From the NCBI GenBank assembly GCA_029851415.1, contig CM056742.1, positions 16,719,736 through 16,783,735 of the forward strand: 64,000 bases of DNA, in the 5' to 3' direction. This DNA comes from Eretmocerus hayati (lineage: Eukaryota > Arthropoda > Insecta > Hymenoptera > Aphelinidae). The position numbers and the translations under genes were made by a program. This document shows positions 31,901 through 42,499 of this stretch, piece after piece. How positions within the stretch are numbered: the first letter of the stretch is position 1; each line of letters starts with the position of its first letter. A model generated the notes under the pieces. It saw nothing but the letters and a program-made list of their open reading frames with translations. It was not told where the DNA came from and did no database searches.

Positions 31901-33011
31901 TTATTTGACTCGAAAGTAGACGAGATGGGTCTCTAATTGTGCAATAATGCATCTTACCTTCTTTTTCCAGCAAGAGAAGGCGTACAGTTTTTCGCGTTTC
32001 GGATGACTTTTTTCTTCTATTTTCCGACTCATACACTAGATAGACTTGCTCATGCTCCTCGTCACACTGATAAACGTAAACACATATCTTTGGATTCAGT
32101 CGCTCAAACTCGGGAATATCTTCGAGCGCCACGGGAAAAGTAATATCTCCGAAATTAATCAACATATGCTTCCAAGTAGGATATGAAGAGCGCTCATTCT
32201 GCCTGGAACTTTTCTTGATACACGGTTTCAATCCCGCGACAATGCTGCATGCAAAACAATCATTCTTCTTACACCTGATATTTACCACAGCTGATTTTTT
32301 GCGAATAAAATCTGGCGTAGGTATAAAGGATGATCCTCGTATAGGATTGGTTTTCACGATGTTGGACTTGATGTCAATAATTTCCTCGAGCGCCCAGCCC
32401 GACTCCATCTCATTGAAATCATAGATTCGATCTAATATTGTCTTGATCCCTTGATCATACCACTCATCCACATTAGTTGTTTTATAGAAAGCTCGATATG
32501 GTACTCTGAAGTGCTTCATACTCCTCTTGCCATTACTCAAAGTAAAGTAGGCATGAAATGTTAAATCAGCTTTTAATGATCTGAATTCTCGAATCAAGTT
32601 ACTGAGGTGATCGACAAGACGAGGTTTTGCATCTGAAAAAAAAGATGCAGGCTCGAGGTGGTTGATATTACCTACAACAGCTGATCTATACCTCCTCTTG
32701 AATGCAGATTCGGCTTCAAAGAAAATAATTCTCGCACGTCTATCCTCCGCTTGCTCTCGCCGTATAATCGAAGCGATTCTTGTGGCAGAATGAAGCTTAG
32801 CTTCAAGCGAAGCTATATTTCCCGTGCTCCATCCATGAAAATCCCTTGCTGATAATGCTTCTTTCAATATCTGGCACAATTTTGCTACATTCTTCTGTAA
32901 TTCCGTGACCCGTGATTCGTTGTGGATGAATGTCGCATCGTTTCGGAATCTCTGAAATTCTTCGTGGACTTGATCTTCAATCTTCTGAATTGTTCCAAAT
33001 AGTTGAGACAT
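29000..33011 (-). CDS. polB: Protein-primed family B DNA polymerase, one intron
   Basis: Replicates the element from its ends. Two apparent ORFs join across a 70-nt phase-0 intron (31355-31286, donor GAA|GTGAGT, acceptor GCATCAG|GAG), giving 552 + 761 = 1313 aa without a frameshift. Motifs: Exo I DLE (D436, E438, YADLECLL), zinc/HNH-like block with CHFC and HNHRGEGKYRGAAH at about 576-606, Exo II SYDSHF at 628-633, Exo III around D790 (YLKVDVLLL), Pol A YDYNNLYG at 885-892, Pol B NNSTFGK at 1034-1040 and Pol C YSDTDS at 1136-1141. A CxxC...H...C finger (CDTCQHCFNSEEKLDRHSNDC without its last residue) precedes Exo I. The N-terminal 230 residues may include the terminal-protein-like region. All catalytic residues are present. 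Confidence 0.95.
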
Positions 33012-33229
33012 TTTAGCTGTGAAATAGGTATTGATTGAAAAAAAAAAAAAAAAAACGCGTGCCTCAACTGTGAACGAGCTCTACAAACTAATGAGAATAG
33101 ATTTGAGACGTGGAAACAGAAAATAGCCAGGGTGCGGGTCTACTTGACTAATAAGGTCCGATACAAAAATATTGAGGAGTTGTTTACTCCATCAGTGAAC
33201 AAAGGGAGGGGAAAATCTGATGGGATGCT
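33012..33229. promoter_or_regulatory. Divergent intergenic region, polymerase / small genes
   Basis: 218 bp between the polymerase ATG (minus) and the plus-strand gene at 33230. It contains a homopolymer T/A run at 33040-33055 and no obvious TATA element. Promoters for both directions should lie here by position. Confidence 0.4.
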
Positions 33230-33577
33230 ATGACTATTTATTCCCCCAAAGACTCGCACGCAGTCGTCAGAATGTCGTGGTCGCGGTTGAATGCTCATTC
33301 ATTCTACCCGAGAACGCGCAAACCAAGTGAGCTTGTATTAGACGTGAAATATAGAGTTAAAAATATCAAAGTCATCACATCATCGAAAGACAAAACCAAA
33401 AAATTTGCTATATTATCGCTGCGTGATCCAACCAGTGGGGAGATTTTCAACATTTTTCTACCAGATCACTTATTAGAGGAAATATCCGAGAATCTCGAAT
33501 CTTTGAAGAAAGATTTGAACACAAAACCAATATTTTTCACTTGCCCAGAAGCTGGAGCTTTTGAATTCATAGAATAA
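33230..33577 (+). CDS. Small unknown Maverick protein
   Basis: 115 aa, complete. After MSWSRLNAHSFYPRTRKPS the protein has alternating strands (LVLDVKYRVKNIKVI, KFAILSLRDP, GEIFNIFLPDHLLEEI) and then a helix, ending with an acidic tail. The same layout is seen in the 120-aa protein at the opposite end of the element (18987-19349), so the two may be ancient duplicates. The small size and beta pattern would suit a nucleic-acid-binding fold, which is a guess. The next gene starts 8 bases after its stop. A second in-frame ATG at 33272 (MSWSRL) could be the real start because the first 14 residues look unstructured. Confidence 0.6.
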   Translation: MTIYSPKDSHAVVRMSWSRLNAHSFYPRTRKPSELVLDVKYRVKNIKVITSSKDKTKKFAILSLRDPTSGEIFNIFLPDHLLEEISENLESLKKDLNTKPIFFTCPEAGAFEFIE

Positions 33578-33585
33578 AGTAGAAA

Positions 33586-34108
33586 ATGGAGTGTGAGGAA
33601 GAACTGTGGGTCGAAGGGAGCCCAAACGGCTTAGACGGGGCTGCTGAAGACGCAGAGAAATTCGAGAAGGAACTTGCTCAAAAACAGGATGAAGAAAAAA
33701 CAGGGGCAAATCTCGTGGATGTGGCGACCCAGACTCAAAGTACCCTCGAAACAGAAACTAATATTCAACAGAATGAAGAAGTTGTGGCGGGTACTTCTGA
33801 TACAAACAGATCGGAGAGGCTTTCATCACTGCTAAGTGATGACGACGACGATGATGACAGCGAGGATGAGCCTCAAATAGTCTTCCAAGATTTGAGCAAT
33901 GTGCCTTTTCAGAGCGAGTAAGTAATTCACAAAATCAAAATATCATTACTGTGGATGAGTTTCTCATGTTCAAATTTCCATTAGATTCATGAGGGAGCGT
34001 GAGAAACTATATGCCCGTCTGGGCTTGAGTATTGAGCCAGTGGGAGGGTGGAAGAGGTCATGTTCTTGTGAAATGGAAAAAGCAAGCAAGAAAGGAAAAT
34101 CGGAATAA
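33586..34108 (+). CDS. Acidic Maverick protein, one intron
   Basis: Exons 33586-33917 and 33985-34108, with a 67-nt phase-2 intron (donor GCGA|GTAAGT, acceptor CCATTAG|A), giving 151 aa. The first 110 residues are very acidic and low complexity (SSLLSDDDDDDDSEDEP). Exon 2 adds a short basic, Cys-containing tail with KLYARLGLSIEPVGGW and RSCSCEMEK. Unspliced, the ORF stops at the donor. No family recognised. The acidic-then-basic layout is like small histone- or DNA-mimic accessory proteins, as inference only. It lies 8 bp after the preceding small gene. Confidence 0.6.
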
Positions 34109-34978
34109 GCAGCCCAGTTTTGAAAAAATGTAGATGTTGTGAGCATGAGAAATGAATGAGGATAAGAGAAGTATTTCAGTATATTTAATCGAGGCTTGTA
34201 ATATTTCTAATCATACTCTTTGGATAAACTAATCAAGCTTTCCGAAGCCTTTGTATCTAGACGCCAGTGTTGGTAACATAGCAAAAAGTTGAAAATCATA
34301 AAAAATTTAAAATCATAAAAATTTGAAATAAAATTGTAGTTGTATGCTATTTATTCCATTTCAATTGTGTTTTTCAATGAACTAATAATGTTTCTTCGAG
34401 TATATATATTCACCCGACAATGTATTTGTAACATAGCGATAAGTTTGAATTAAAACAGTTCAAAATGATAAAAATTTGAATCGTGCAAAATGAAAAAATG
34501 TTATAAAAAAATTTAAAATCATGAAAAATTCGAAATAAAAATGTAGTTGTATGCTATTTATTCCATTTCAATTGTGTTTTTCAATGAACTAATAATGTTT
34601 CTGCGAGTATTTATATTCATCCGACAATGTATTTGTAATATAGCGATGAGTTTGAATTAAAACAGTTTAAAATCATAAAAAAAACTTGAATCATGCAAAA
34701 TTAAAAATGTTATAAAAAAATTTTAAATCATGAAAATTCAGAATAAAAATGCAATTTGTATCTCGATTATCTCATTTGGATTGTATAGAATGGTGTAAAT
34801 AAAATGTAGCGAGGTGTGCTTGCGCGTGTGAATGAATGTTCGGTGTTATTATTCATCAACCCTTGTCCTCACTCCTACCCAACTCAATCACGGGATTCAT
34901 ACTCAAAATCGAGGTGAAACAATAATAGACTCAAAGCTATTTCACAATCATTTCCAAAGAGCATGAATATCTGTGCGC
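34109..34978. repeat. Maverick right arm with ~207-bp tandem repeat
   Basis: AT-rich, gene-free. A unit of about 207 bp, marked by GTAGTTGTATGCTATTTATT, occurs near 34335 and 34542, with a partial third copy from about 34739. Copies are some 95% alike by eye. The last 200 bp before the terminal repeat are unique. Confidence 0.7.
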
Positions 34979-35317
34979 GAGGGATTCTGGGGCACCCGCC
35001 CACGCAGTTTTTTATTTTCAGCTCGCGAGCGAGAGCAGGGATACTCGCGCGTCATCCTACTCCGGGGCGCCGATGAGCACACTTCGCGGACCTGGTTGAG
35101 AGGGTATCTGGTGCCGAGGGGATGCATCGACCGGGGAGGACTCCCTGGAACAGTGGAGCCCGTCATCGGGGACTCCAGGCTCGCTTTGGGACCTACACCT
35201 ACACCAGGGTGTGGCCTTGAGCACCTAGTAAGTCCGCGATGATGCTCTTCCGGATGGAAACTGTTCCAGGCGATGCTCCCCCGGGTTGCTGTCCTTACGG
35301 CAAGTCCCCCTACTACT
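34979..35317 (-). repeat. Right terminal inverted repeat of the Maverick
   Basis: Inverse of 15743-16080, ending CAAGTCCCCCTACTACT. The inner edge of similarity is at GAGGGATTC (34979). Confidence 0.92.
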
Positions 35318-35323
35318 CATAAC
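35318..35323. repeat. Right target-site duplication CATAAC
   Basis: Six bases directly outside the right terminal repeat, identical to 15737-15742. Confidence 0.9.
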
Positions 35324-35639
35324 AATTTCTGATGTTCATCTAGTTTTGCAAGGTCCTTAACATTGCCCTTCTCGGACGGGATCGATGATCCTTAAGTTGA
35401 TGAAATCTGATGATTTTTTTTCATATAAGTTTGACTAGAACAGACCGTACTTGGTCGAATTTGATTATCTGAGGATGAGAGAAAAAAAAATTTACCCACC
35501 ATCTTTTTACAATTTATTTGGTTGTTAATAATTAATTTTAATATGAAATCGTCAACGTTTTGGAGTTTCGGATCCTTGCATGAAAAGTTCCTTATCATAT
35601 TCCAAGCTCGATTTGAAGACATGGTATAGAACTGTATGA

Positions 35640-36110
35640 AAATCCATTTACAGGTTGTCCCAAAAGTCAGATGCCCCCCCCCCCGCCGCCCAAAAATTCA
35701 ACAATGGCACCGTGTATCGAAAAACCCCGAGACACATGTCTCCCATACACGAGGGGAGGGGGGCTCAAATATGGTCTATGATTTGATTTTGAATATGACC
35801 TTGGTGGATTTTTGGAGGTCAAAGCGGTTTTTTAAAAGGGGAAGCCCTAATCTGACTCCGGATTCTGAAAGAGCACAACATTTTACGCCCACATAAGATT
35901 TTTTGCCAATTGTTTACATGACCCCTAGGATTCATTTGGGGGTCAAAAGTATCTGGACAGAGGATTAACGTGTCAGAGCTGGCGCGATGGTTTACTTTGG
36001 GAAGTTTCCTCTTAGAAAAGTTTCAGGACTTATTTTGACTCTTGATCCGCGACCTTGAACGTTGTGTTAGTCAAGGTTATCTTGACTTTCAAAACTCGAG
36101 AATAACTCCG
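35640..36110 (+). repeat. Dispersed repeat, inverted partner at 41930-42230
   Basis: GAATATGACCTTGGTGGATTT with its following 250 bp reappears, diverged and inverted, at 41930-42230. The outer ends also correspond (GTATCGAAAAACCCC with GGGGTTTTACGATAC). The pair could be the long ends of one old ~6.6-kb element now filled with other insertions. No transposase gene is visible between them. Confidence 0.5.
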
Positions 36111-36861
36111 GGTATCATGGTAGAAATTCGCCCAAAAGTATTGGAGTCAAAACTAAAATATGGCTAAGAAAATTTGACTAATTTAGATGGGCAATTCATG
36201 GCTATAATGTAGACCTCGTAATTGGGATTGGAACTTGTATCGAATGAAACTACCTAAAACTAGACATTAAATAGATTGAGGATTTTGGGAGTGGAATTCC
36301 GATCGAAGTGCATAAAAAATGGCTACATTGTGCTTTTGCGTGGAATATGCGAAGTCATTTTATAGATATTTATTGGATATGATCCAAATTTGATGTGAGC
36401 GCCATTTTATGCCCAGTTTTGACCAAATGTAAAGGCAGGATAAGAGTGCAATATATAGATGACTTTAATTTTGTTTATTGCTTGCACCAATGAAAAAATG
36501 GTGGATACATCAATAAATATTCATAATACACAAATCGCTGACATTATACGGGTGATTTTTGTCAAGCACGGACACGGACTACATCCTGAACCACGGTGTT
36601 GCGGTATGAGCACCAAGACAAGAGCAAGAACTTATAAATCGATGACCAAAGCACATTTATAAGGGGATGACAACTCGGCAAGGGTGTTGACTGTTGTTCT
36701 GATGATGCACCACGGGATCACACAAACGCTGGTGTATCACATGCAGCTAACCTCGTCATCCGCGATTTTGTTCGGGGCACTGATGGCTAGAAATCCGCGA
36801 CAACCACCGGAGTCACAGATTCTACCTCTTCACTCAGGTATACGCTACGCTGATGTCTTTT
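36111..36861. other. Intergenic, no gene seen
   Basis: AT-rich sequence. The 106-codon ORF at 36684-37004 runs into the repeat below and has no recognisable motif. Confidence 0.35.
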
Positions 36862-37202
36862 TCATCGCTTTTATTCTACTTCACCGTCTCCCCACTCGAC
36901 GCTCAGACCACCCATTTCTCACCCTACTCCGCAATTTTCGGCGTTTTTCTTGGAAAAATCTTGTACGGTTGCTTGTGTTGGTGACGAAACTTGTGTCCAT
37001 GTGAGCAATTAGGTAGGGCCTCTACCCTCTCTACGGTGAATATGCGGTGATTGGCTGTACACTGCGATTCTTCGTGGTCGCCCCGCCCCCTACCAAACTT
37101 GTCAAAACCTGATGCATCGTCGCAAGTAGTAAGAGGGCAAGGAGTGCACATATCATATCATATGCTTTCCTAGACGCGCGGCGCGCGGTGGCATCAGAAA
37201 CG
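36862..37202 (-). repeat. Left part of a dispersed repeat interrupted by a palindromic element
   Basis: Aligns in inverse orientation with about 58860-59205 (shared TTTCGTCACCAACACA, GGCGGGGCGACCACG and GCATGATATGATATG-like stretches). The other part of the same repeat continues at 39820-39980, after the inserted element. The last six bases, GAAACG, are the insertion-site duplication. Confidence 0.75.
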
Positions 37203-39819
37203 TACCGAAGCTTGTAGGGGCCGCTGTTCGCGGTTCTGCGGGCAAGGCAGATCGCGCCCCGCATCGATGCGATTTTCGGGTCCCGCGCCTCGCGTGCGAG
37301 CTGCGGTAAAAAATCCCGCACATGTTGCGCGGAGAGTTCTATTTCGTTGAAAAATTCCTGAAATCGTCTGAAAATAGTATCGGGCAGGTCTACACGCACC
37401 GTTTTTATGTGATCTGAAGTAACTTGGATGTATTTGTTGCAGAGACTCAGATAATTAGCGTTCAAGAGCGATATAGACGATCTCGTAGCAGACGGATGTT
37501 TTTTTCTTGTGGTCGAGCCTTTTTCAATTTCTTTGCTTTTAGAATATTGGATCAGTCAGTGACATACATTTTACATGTACACATATAAACTAACTTATTG
37601 TAGGTGATAATATTATCAAATACAAATTTTAAAAATTTCACCATCTCAAAAAATCATGATGCATGGGATCGAAGGATGCATTTTTGTTTAAGGATCACAC
37701 ACTCTCATATTTTTGGCTCTGTCTGCTTTTTCTCTATGGAAGTTTCTAACTGACAAGTTCCCAACTCAACACCGTGTCCTTGATGTGCTTGTAGACTCAT
37801 CAGATGAGTGAATCCTATCACGTTGAAATAAAAAGCCAATGAAGTTTACACATGAACTCGATTCTTGACGAAAAGGTCACACTCTATTTCCAGATTCCTG
37901 GTTCACTATCGGAATACCATGGACAAGATGACATCATACACGTTTTGGAGTTGCTGGCTTCTCTCAATATCTAAGAAGATGCAATCCATGGGCTATAGTA
38001 TGGTGTTTTCCATCACCTGGAGTACATATACGTTATTCAACCCCAAACTCATGTGGAGCATTCACAGTCCCAAATATATACAGCAAGAGGGACCGATTAG
38101 CTAATATCCAGAATTTCAATACCAAGACAGGTATATTCCTTGATTGATAATTCTAAGTGCTCAGATACACGGTATTGCTTTCATGTAACTTTGAACTAAT
38201 CTCCTTCATGAGTGTTTTTCAGCTCTTGAATTGAGATCAACTTACATACAGCCAAGGTGGAACGTTCCCTGGGAATTCAACCGTAGAATGTCGGTAATTT
38301 CAGGTCTGGTCAGTTCTAAAACTATCATTGAAAGTATGCTCTAGATCACCACACCAGTCTGTACTGATTTAGTGAACTTGTGTTGGTTCCTTGGCGCAAT
38401 TGTTGCCATACTCACTCCGCAAACTTGGACTCTAAAAATATATAATGGCAATAGCAATCTGCTATAAGAGATAATACTTCACTCAATCATTCATGTCAAT
38501 TTCCAGTCTATTGACCTTGTCAAAAACTAGCTTTTGAACTCCCCAAAGAGCTATGTGATCTTCTGCTATAGTTCAGATAGGTCAGTTTATGGTTACAGTT
38601 TACAGAGTAGGTATGGCAACAATTGCGCCAAGGAACCAACACAAGTTCACTAAATCAGTACAGACTGGTGTGGTGATCTAGAGCATACTTTCAATGATAG
38701 TTTTAGAACTGACCAGACCTGAAATTACCGACATTCTACGGTTGAATTCCCAGGGAACGTTCCACCTTGGCTGTATGTAAGTTGATCTCAATTCAAGAGC
38801 TGAAAAACACTCATGAAGGAGATTAGTTCAAAGTTACATGAAAGCAGTACCGTGTATCTGAGCACTTAGAATTATCAATCAAGGAATATACCTGTCTTGG
38901 TATTGAAATTCTGGATATTAGCTAATCGGTCCCTCTTGCTGTATATATTTGGGACTGTGAATGCTCCACATGAGTTTGGGGTTGAATAACGTATATGTAC
39001 TCCAGGTGATGGAAAACACCATACTATAGCCCATGGATTGCATCTTCTTAGATATTGAGAGAAGCCAGCAACTCCAAAACCTGTATGATGTCATCTTGTC
39101 CATGGTATTCCGATAGTGAACCAGGAATCTGGAAATAGAGTGTGACCTTTTCGTCAAGAATCGAGTTCATGTGTAAACTTCATTGGCTTTTTATTTCAAC
39201 GTGATAGGATTCACTCATCTGATGAGTCTACAAGCACATCAAGGACACGGTGTTGAGTTGGGAACTTGTCAGTTAGAAACTTCCATAGAGAAAAAGCAGA
39301 CAGAGCCAAAAATATGAGAGTGTGTGATCCTTAAACAAAAATGCATCCTTCGATCCCATGCATCATGATTTTTTGAGATGGTGAAATTTTTAAAATTTGT
39401 ATTTGATAATATTATCACCTACAATAAGTTAGTTTATATGTGTACATGTAAAATGTATGTCACTGACTGATCCAATATTCTGAAAGCAAAGAAATTGAAA
39501 AAGGCTCGACCACAAGAAAAAAACATCCGTCTGCTACGAGATCGTCTATATCGCTCTTGAACGCTAATTATCTGAGTCTCTGCAACAAATACATCCAAGT
39601 TACTTCAGATCACATAAAAACGGTGCGTGTAGACCTGCCCGATACTATTTTCAGACGATTTCAGGAATTTTTCAACGAAATAGAACTCTCCGCGCAACAT
39701 GTGCGGGATTTTTTACCGCAGCTCGCACGCGAGGCGCGGGACCCGAAAATCGCATCGATGCGGGGCGCGATCTGCCTTGCCCGCAGAACCGCGAACAGCG
39801 GCCCCTACAAGCTTCGGTA
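37203..39819. mobile_element. Palindromic element, 1,209-bp arms
   Basis: Starts TACCGAAGCTTGTAGGGG and ends with the exact inverse. Arms 37203-38411 and 38611-39819 are collinear with no gaps: position sums stay constant (77022) from the outer ends to the 199-bp spacer. I noticed only a couple of mismatches (for example near 37941/39081 and 38174/38848). GAAACG occurs on both sides (37197-37202, 39820-39825). The outer 260 bp of each arm are GC-rich and hold an open frame; the inside is AT-rich. No transposase motif was found, so it is probably a non-autonomous long-TIR or foldback transposon. Confidence 0.85.
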
Positions 39820-39980
39820 GAAACGAAACGTTTCAAATCGTTTCGATCGCGGTCAGCGCGCCGAACTTTTTCACGGTCGGTTGTAACAATGCGTACACAA
39901 ATTCGCGAATGCCTCATGCAACACTCCACATTTTTTTTCTTCAACATTCCCTAATACGTGCTGTATTAGAGAGACTATGG
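39820..39980 (-). repeat. Right part of the interrupted dispersed repeat
   Basis: Inverse match to 58690-58850, including ACAATGCGTACACAAATT and TACGTGCTGTATTAGAGAGA. Together with 36862-37202 it rebuilds one repeat copy like the uninterrupted one at 58690-59205. Confidence 0.75.
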
Positions 39981-40328
39981 CTGGAATTTATAGTCGTTCT
40001 CCTTATCCGAAATCCTTACGACTTTCCTCATCCGACACCTTATGGCTGGTTTCTAACAACTTGTCGTGACTTTATGTGCAGTATTAAATTATTTGGGATC
40101 GGCAGAACAGACTAAATGCAGTTATGGGCCAAAAAGTTATCAAATATGACCGGCTCATCTATAATATGGAATTCCATTAATGAATTGAACGGAAAAATGC
40201 ATAGATAGTCGCGACATGTTATTGAAAACCGTCCGTAAGGTGTAGCATAAGAGGAGCCGTGAGGATTTTGGATAAGGGCAACGACTATAAATTCCAGCCT
40301 ATCTCGGAGACTAACTGTGATTTCAGAC
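39979..40328. repeat. Foldback element
   Basis: GGCTGGAATTTATAGTCGTT near 39979 is mirrored by AACGACTATAAATTCCAGCC near 40290, and matching continues inward for about 110 bp on each side (CACCTTATGGCTGGTT with the inverse around 40230). Confidence 0.7.
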
Positions 40329-41224
40329 ATAATTGAAAACGATTCAAATCGAATGAGATATCGTATGCACAGAGTATCGTTGATCTATTGGTTTTTCACT
40401 GCAAAATTTTAATATCAGTCAAAGCGATGTCTAAAACTCGTTTTTACCAATTTATTGAACATTTAGTCGAATCAATTGCCTTGAGTGAACACGCATTGAA
40501 ATCTTATCGAGATCAACTGACCATGCAGACGATTCAAGGTGACAATGTATACTAACGTTCGGAATGTAAGGTTAAGTCTCACAAAAATTGAGGTGGCGAG
40601 TTTTTGGCTATAAATTGGATTCAAAAATTGGCCAACTGATTCTTCTGTATTTGAGAGGTTGCCGATGATCACTAGGTGGCGCAGTGCCTGGATTAACTTT
40701 CTCGCACCAAACTTGGCAGTGTTACGTTTAGACCACGGGTATGAACCTTTCCCAGATCGTGTCTGATCTCTCGCGAACTCAGACACATCTTTTGTACCGT
40801 CTATCACAGTTAAAAACCACTGACAGCCCCTGATACTGTTCCGGTGGAGGATAAATGTCCCTTTACACCTATGATTACTCATTCCTAATTCTATGATGAT
40901 TAGTCGTAATAGCTTCGAAGTTGCCCATGTTTTAACCATATCCACGCTAAATTTGAGGGAATAAATGGTCGTCAATGATAATCTAAACTGTCTAAATTAT
41001 GTCCTTTTAGTGTCGATTACATTTGGACTTCAAGTATTGGTTTCTTTCAGATTCCCAAAACTTTTGGCCAATTATTGGCCAAAAATTGGCCAAGAGCAAA
41101 TTTGGCTAGAAGTTAGACTAAAAAAGTGTTACATCTCGGGGCTAAAAATTGGCCACTTCAGTTATCTAAATATTAACCAAACTTGGAGTCAACTGGCCAG
41201 TTTATAGCCAAAAATTGGAATGAA
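40329..41224. other. Intergenic, no gene seen
   Basis: Ordinary AT-rich sequence. The 167-codon minus-strand ORF at 40472-40975 uses a non-ATG start and shows no domain pattern or splice support. A TTGGCCAA-rich patch occurs at 41060-41220. Confidence 0.35.
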
Positions 41225-41890
41225 TTTCTACAGAAGCTCCGAAATACGTGTCTCCTCAAATCGAGGGGGAAGCCCAAGAATGCACTCAGATTTGACCTTA
41301 AATGTGACCCCTGTATTTGACTCTGGGACCTGAAAATGAGACACATTTTGGGTCAAAATATAATTCTCTACTGATCGCGTAGATGACTCTTAAAGGTCAT
41401 TTTGAGGTCACAAGCCTCTGAATAGTATATTAACGTGCCTGAGCTGAGGCAATTGTCTGGATCAGGCGGTCATTCTCAAATAAATCCCGGACTTTGTTAA
41501 CCCCTTGACCTGTGACCTTGAGTGTGTTCTTGGCCCTTATTTGAGGTCATGGGAAACCCTATTCTGGACTCTAAGACCTAAAAATGTGAAAAATTCTGAG
41601 TCCAGATATTCTCCATTGCGTGGATGGCTCTAAAAGATCCCATCCAGAGACTTGTGACCTCAAAATGACCTTTGAGAGTCATCTACGCGTTTAGCAGAGA
41701 ATCATATTTTAATTCAGAATTTGTTCCATCTTCAGGGCCCAGGGTTAGGTACAGGGGTTCGCATTCAAAAAATTCTATTTGACCTGCAAAATCGATCTGG
41801 GTCACATTCAAGGTCAAATCTGAGACCATTCTTGAGGTTTCTCCTCGATTTTAGGGGGTACGTATTTTGGAGTCCCTCTTACTCGGAGCC
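41225..41890. repeat. Foldback repeat rich in AGGTCA/TGACCT
   Basis: TAAAGGTCATTTTGAGGTCA near 41390 is mirrored by TGACCTCAAAATGACCTTTG near 41660, and CAGATTTGACCTTAAATGTG near 41287 by CACATTCAAGGTCAAATCTG near 41803. Arms are about 300 bp and diverged. The 41420-41560 part also resembles 35950-36080. Confidence 0.6.
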
Positions 41891-41929
41891 ATTCTCGAGT
41901 TTTGAGGGTCAAGGTTATGTTCAAGGTCG

Positions 41930-42230
41930 GAGGTCAAGGGCCGAAATAAGTTTTGAAACTTTTTTGAGAGAAACCTTCCTAAACTAAACTATCGCGCTAG
42001 CTCTGGAACGTTATAGTCCACTGTCCGAATACTTTTGACACCCAAATGACCCATAGAGGTCATGTAAACGATTGACAAAAAGTCCTATGTAAACGTAAAA
42101 TGTTGTGCTATTTCAGAATCCGAGGTCAAAAATAGGTTTTCCGCTTTGAAAAATCGATTTAACCTCCAAAAACCACCAAGGTCATTTTCAACGTCAACGG
42201 GGTTTTACGATACTCGGTGACGCCCGTGAA
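41930..42230 (-). repeat. Dispersed repeat, inverted partner of 35640-36110
   Basis: Contains AAACCACC-type text inverse to the left partner and the shared phrase around GTCATGTAAACGATTGACAA (left partner: CAATTGTTTACATGACC). Confidence 0.5.
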
Positions 42231-42499
42231 CCTGGCCCGCCGAATTGGACCAGAATATGCTCGTGGTAGGATGTAAATGCTCAAAATGCTCGTTTAAGTC
42301 TTGAATTTTGGTCCAGCTGCCTTTTTGAGTAAAAAGCCCTCAAAGTAGCCCGATATTACCCCCACTCCTCCCGAGCTGCACATCACAAAAATGCTCAGAT
42401 CACCACGAGTTAGACTTGGACTATCCGAGGGGCGTATCCGGGCTCAAATTGAAGCTCTAATTGTGGGCAACCACGAATAATCGTCAAAACCCCGGAATG

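Larger units (their letters stand above)
15743..35317. mobile_element. Complete Maverick/Polinton (adintovirus-like) element
   Basis: Self-synthesising DNA transposon or integrated virus-like genome. Ends are AGTAGTAGGGGGACTTG and its exact inverse, inside inverted repeats of about 338 bp. CATAAC directly flanks both ends (15737-15742 and 35318-35323), the 6-bp duplication expected for this class. Gene content in order: unknown spliced gene (+), small protein (-), integrase (-), coiled coil (-), RNase H-like (-), major capsid (-), penton-like (-), protease (-), PLA2/pX (-), ATPase (+), DUF8207 (+), coiled coil (+), polymerase B (-), two small genes (+). The 19.6-kb length fits the family's usual 15-20 kb. 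Nearly all ORFs are open, so insertion looks recent. Whether it can still move or form particles is unknown. Confidence 0.95.

Noticed and set aside
40472..40975. 167-codon minus-strand ORF
   Set aside because: Non-ATG start, irregular composition, no domain and no splice context; probably chance.
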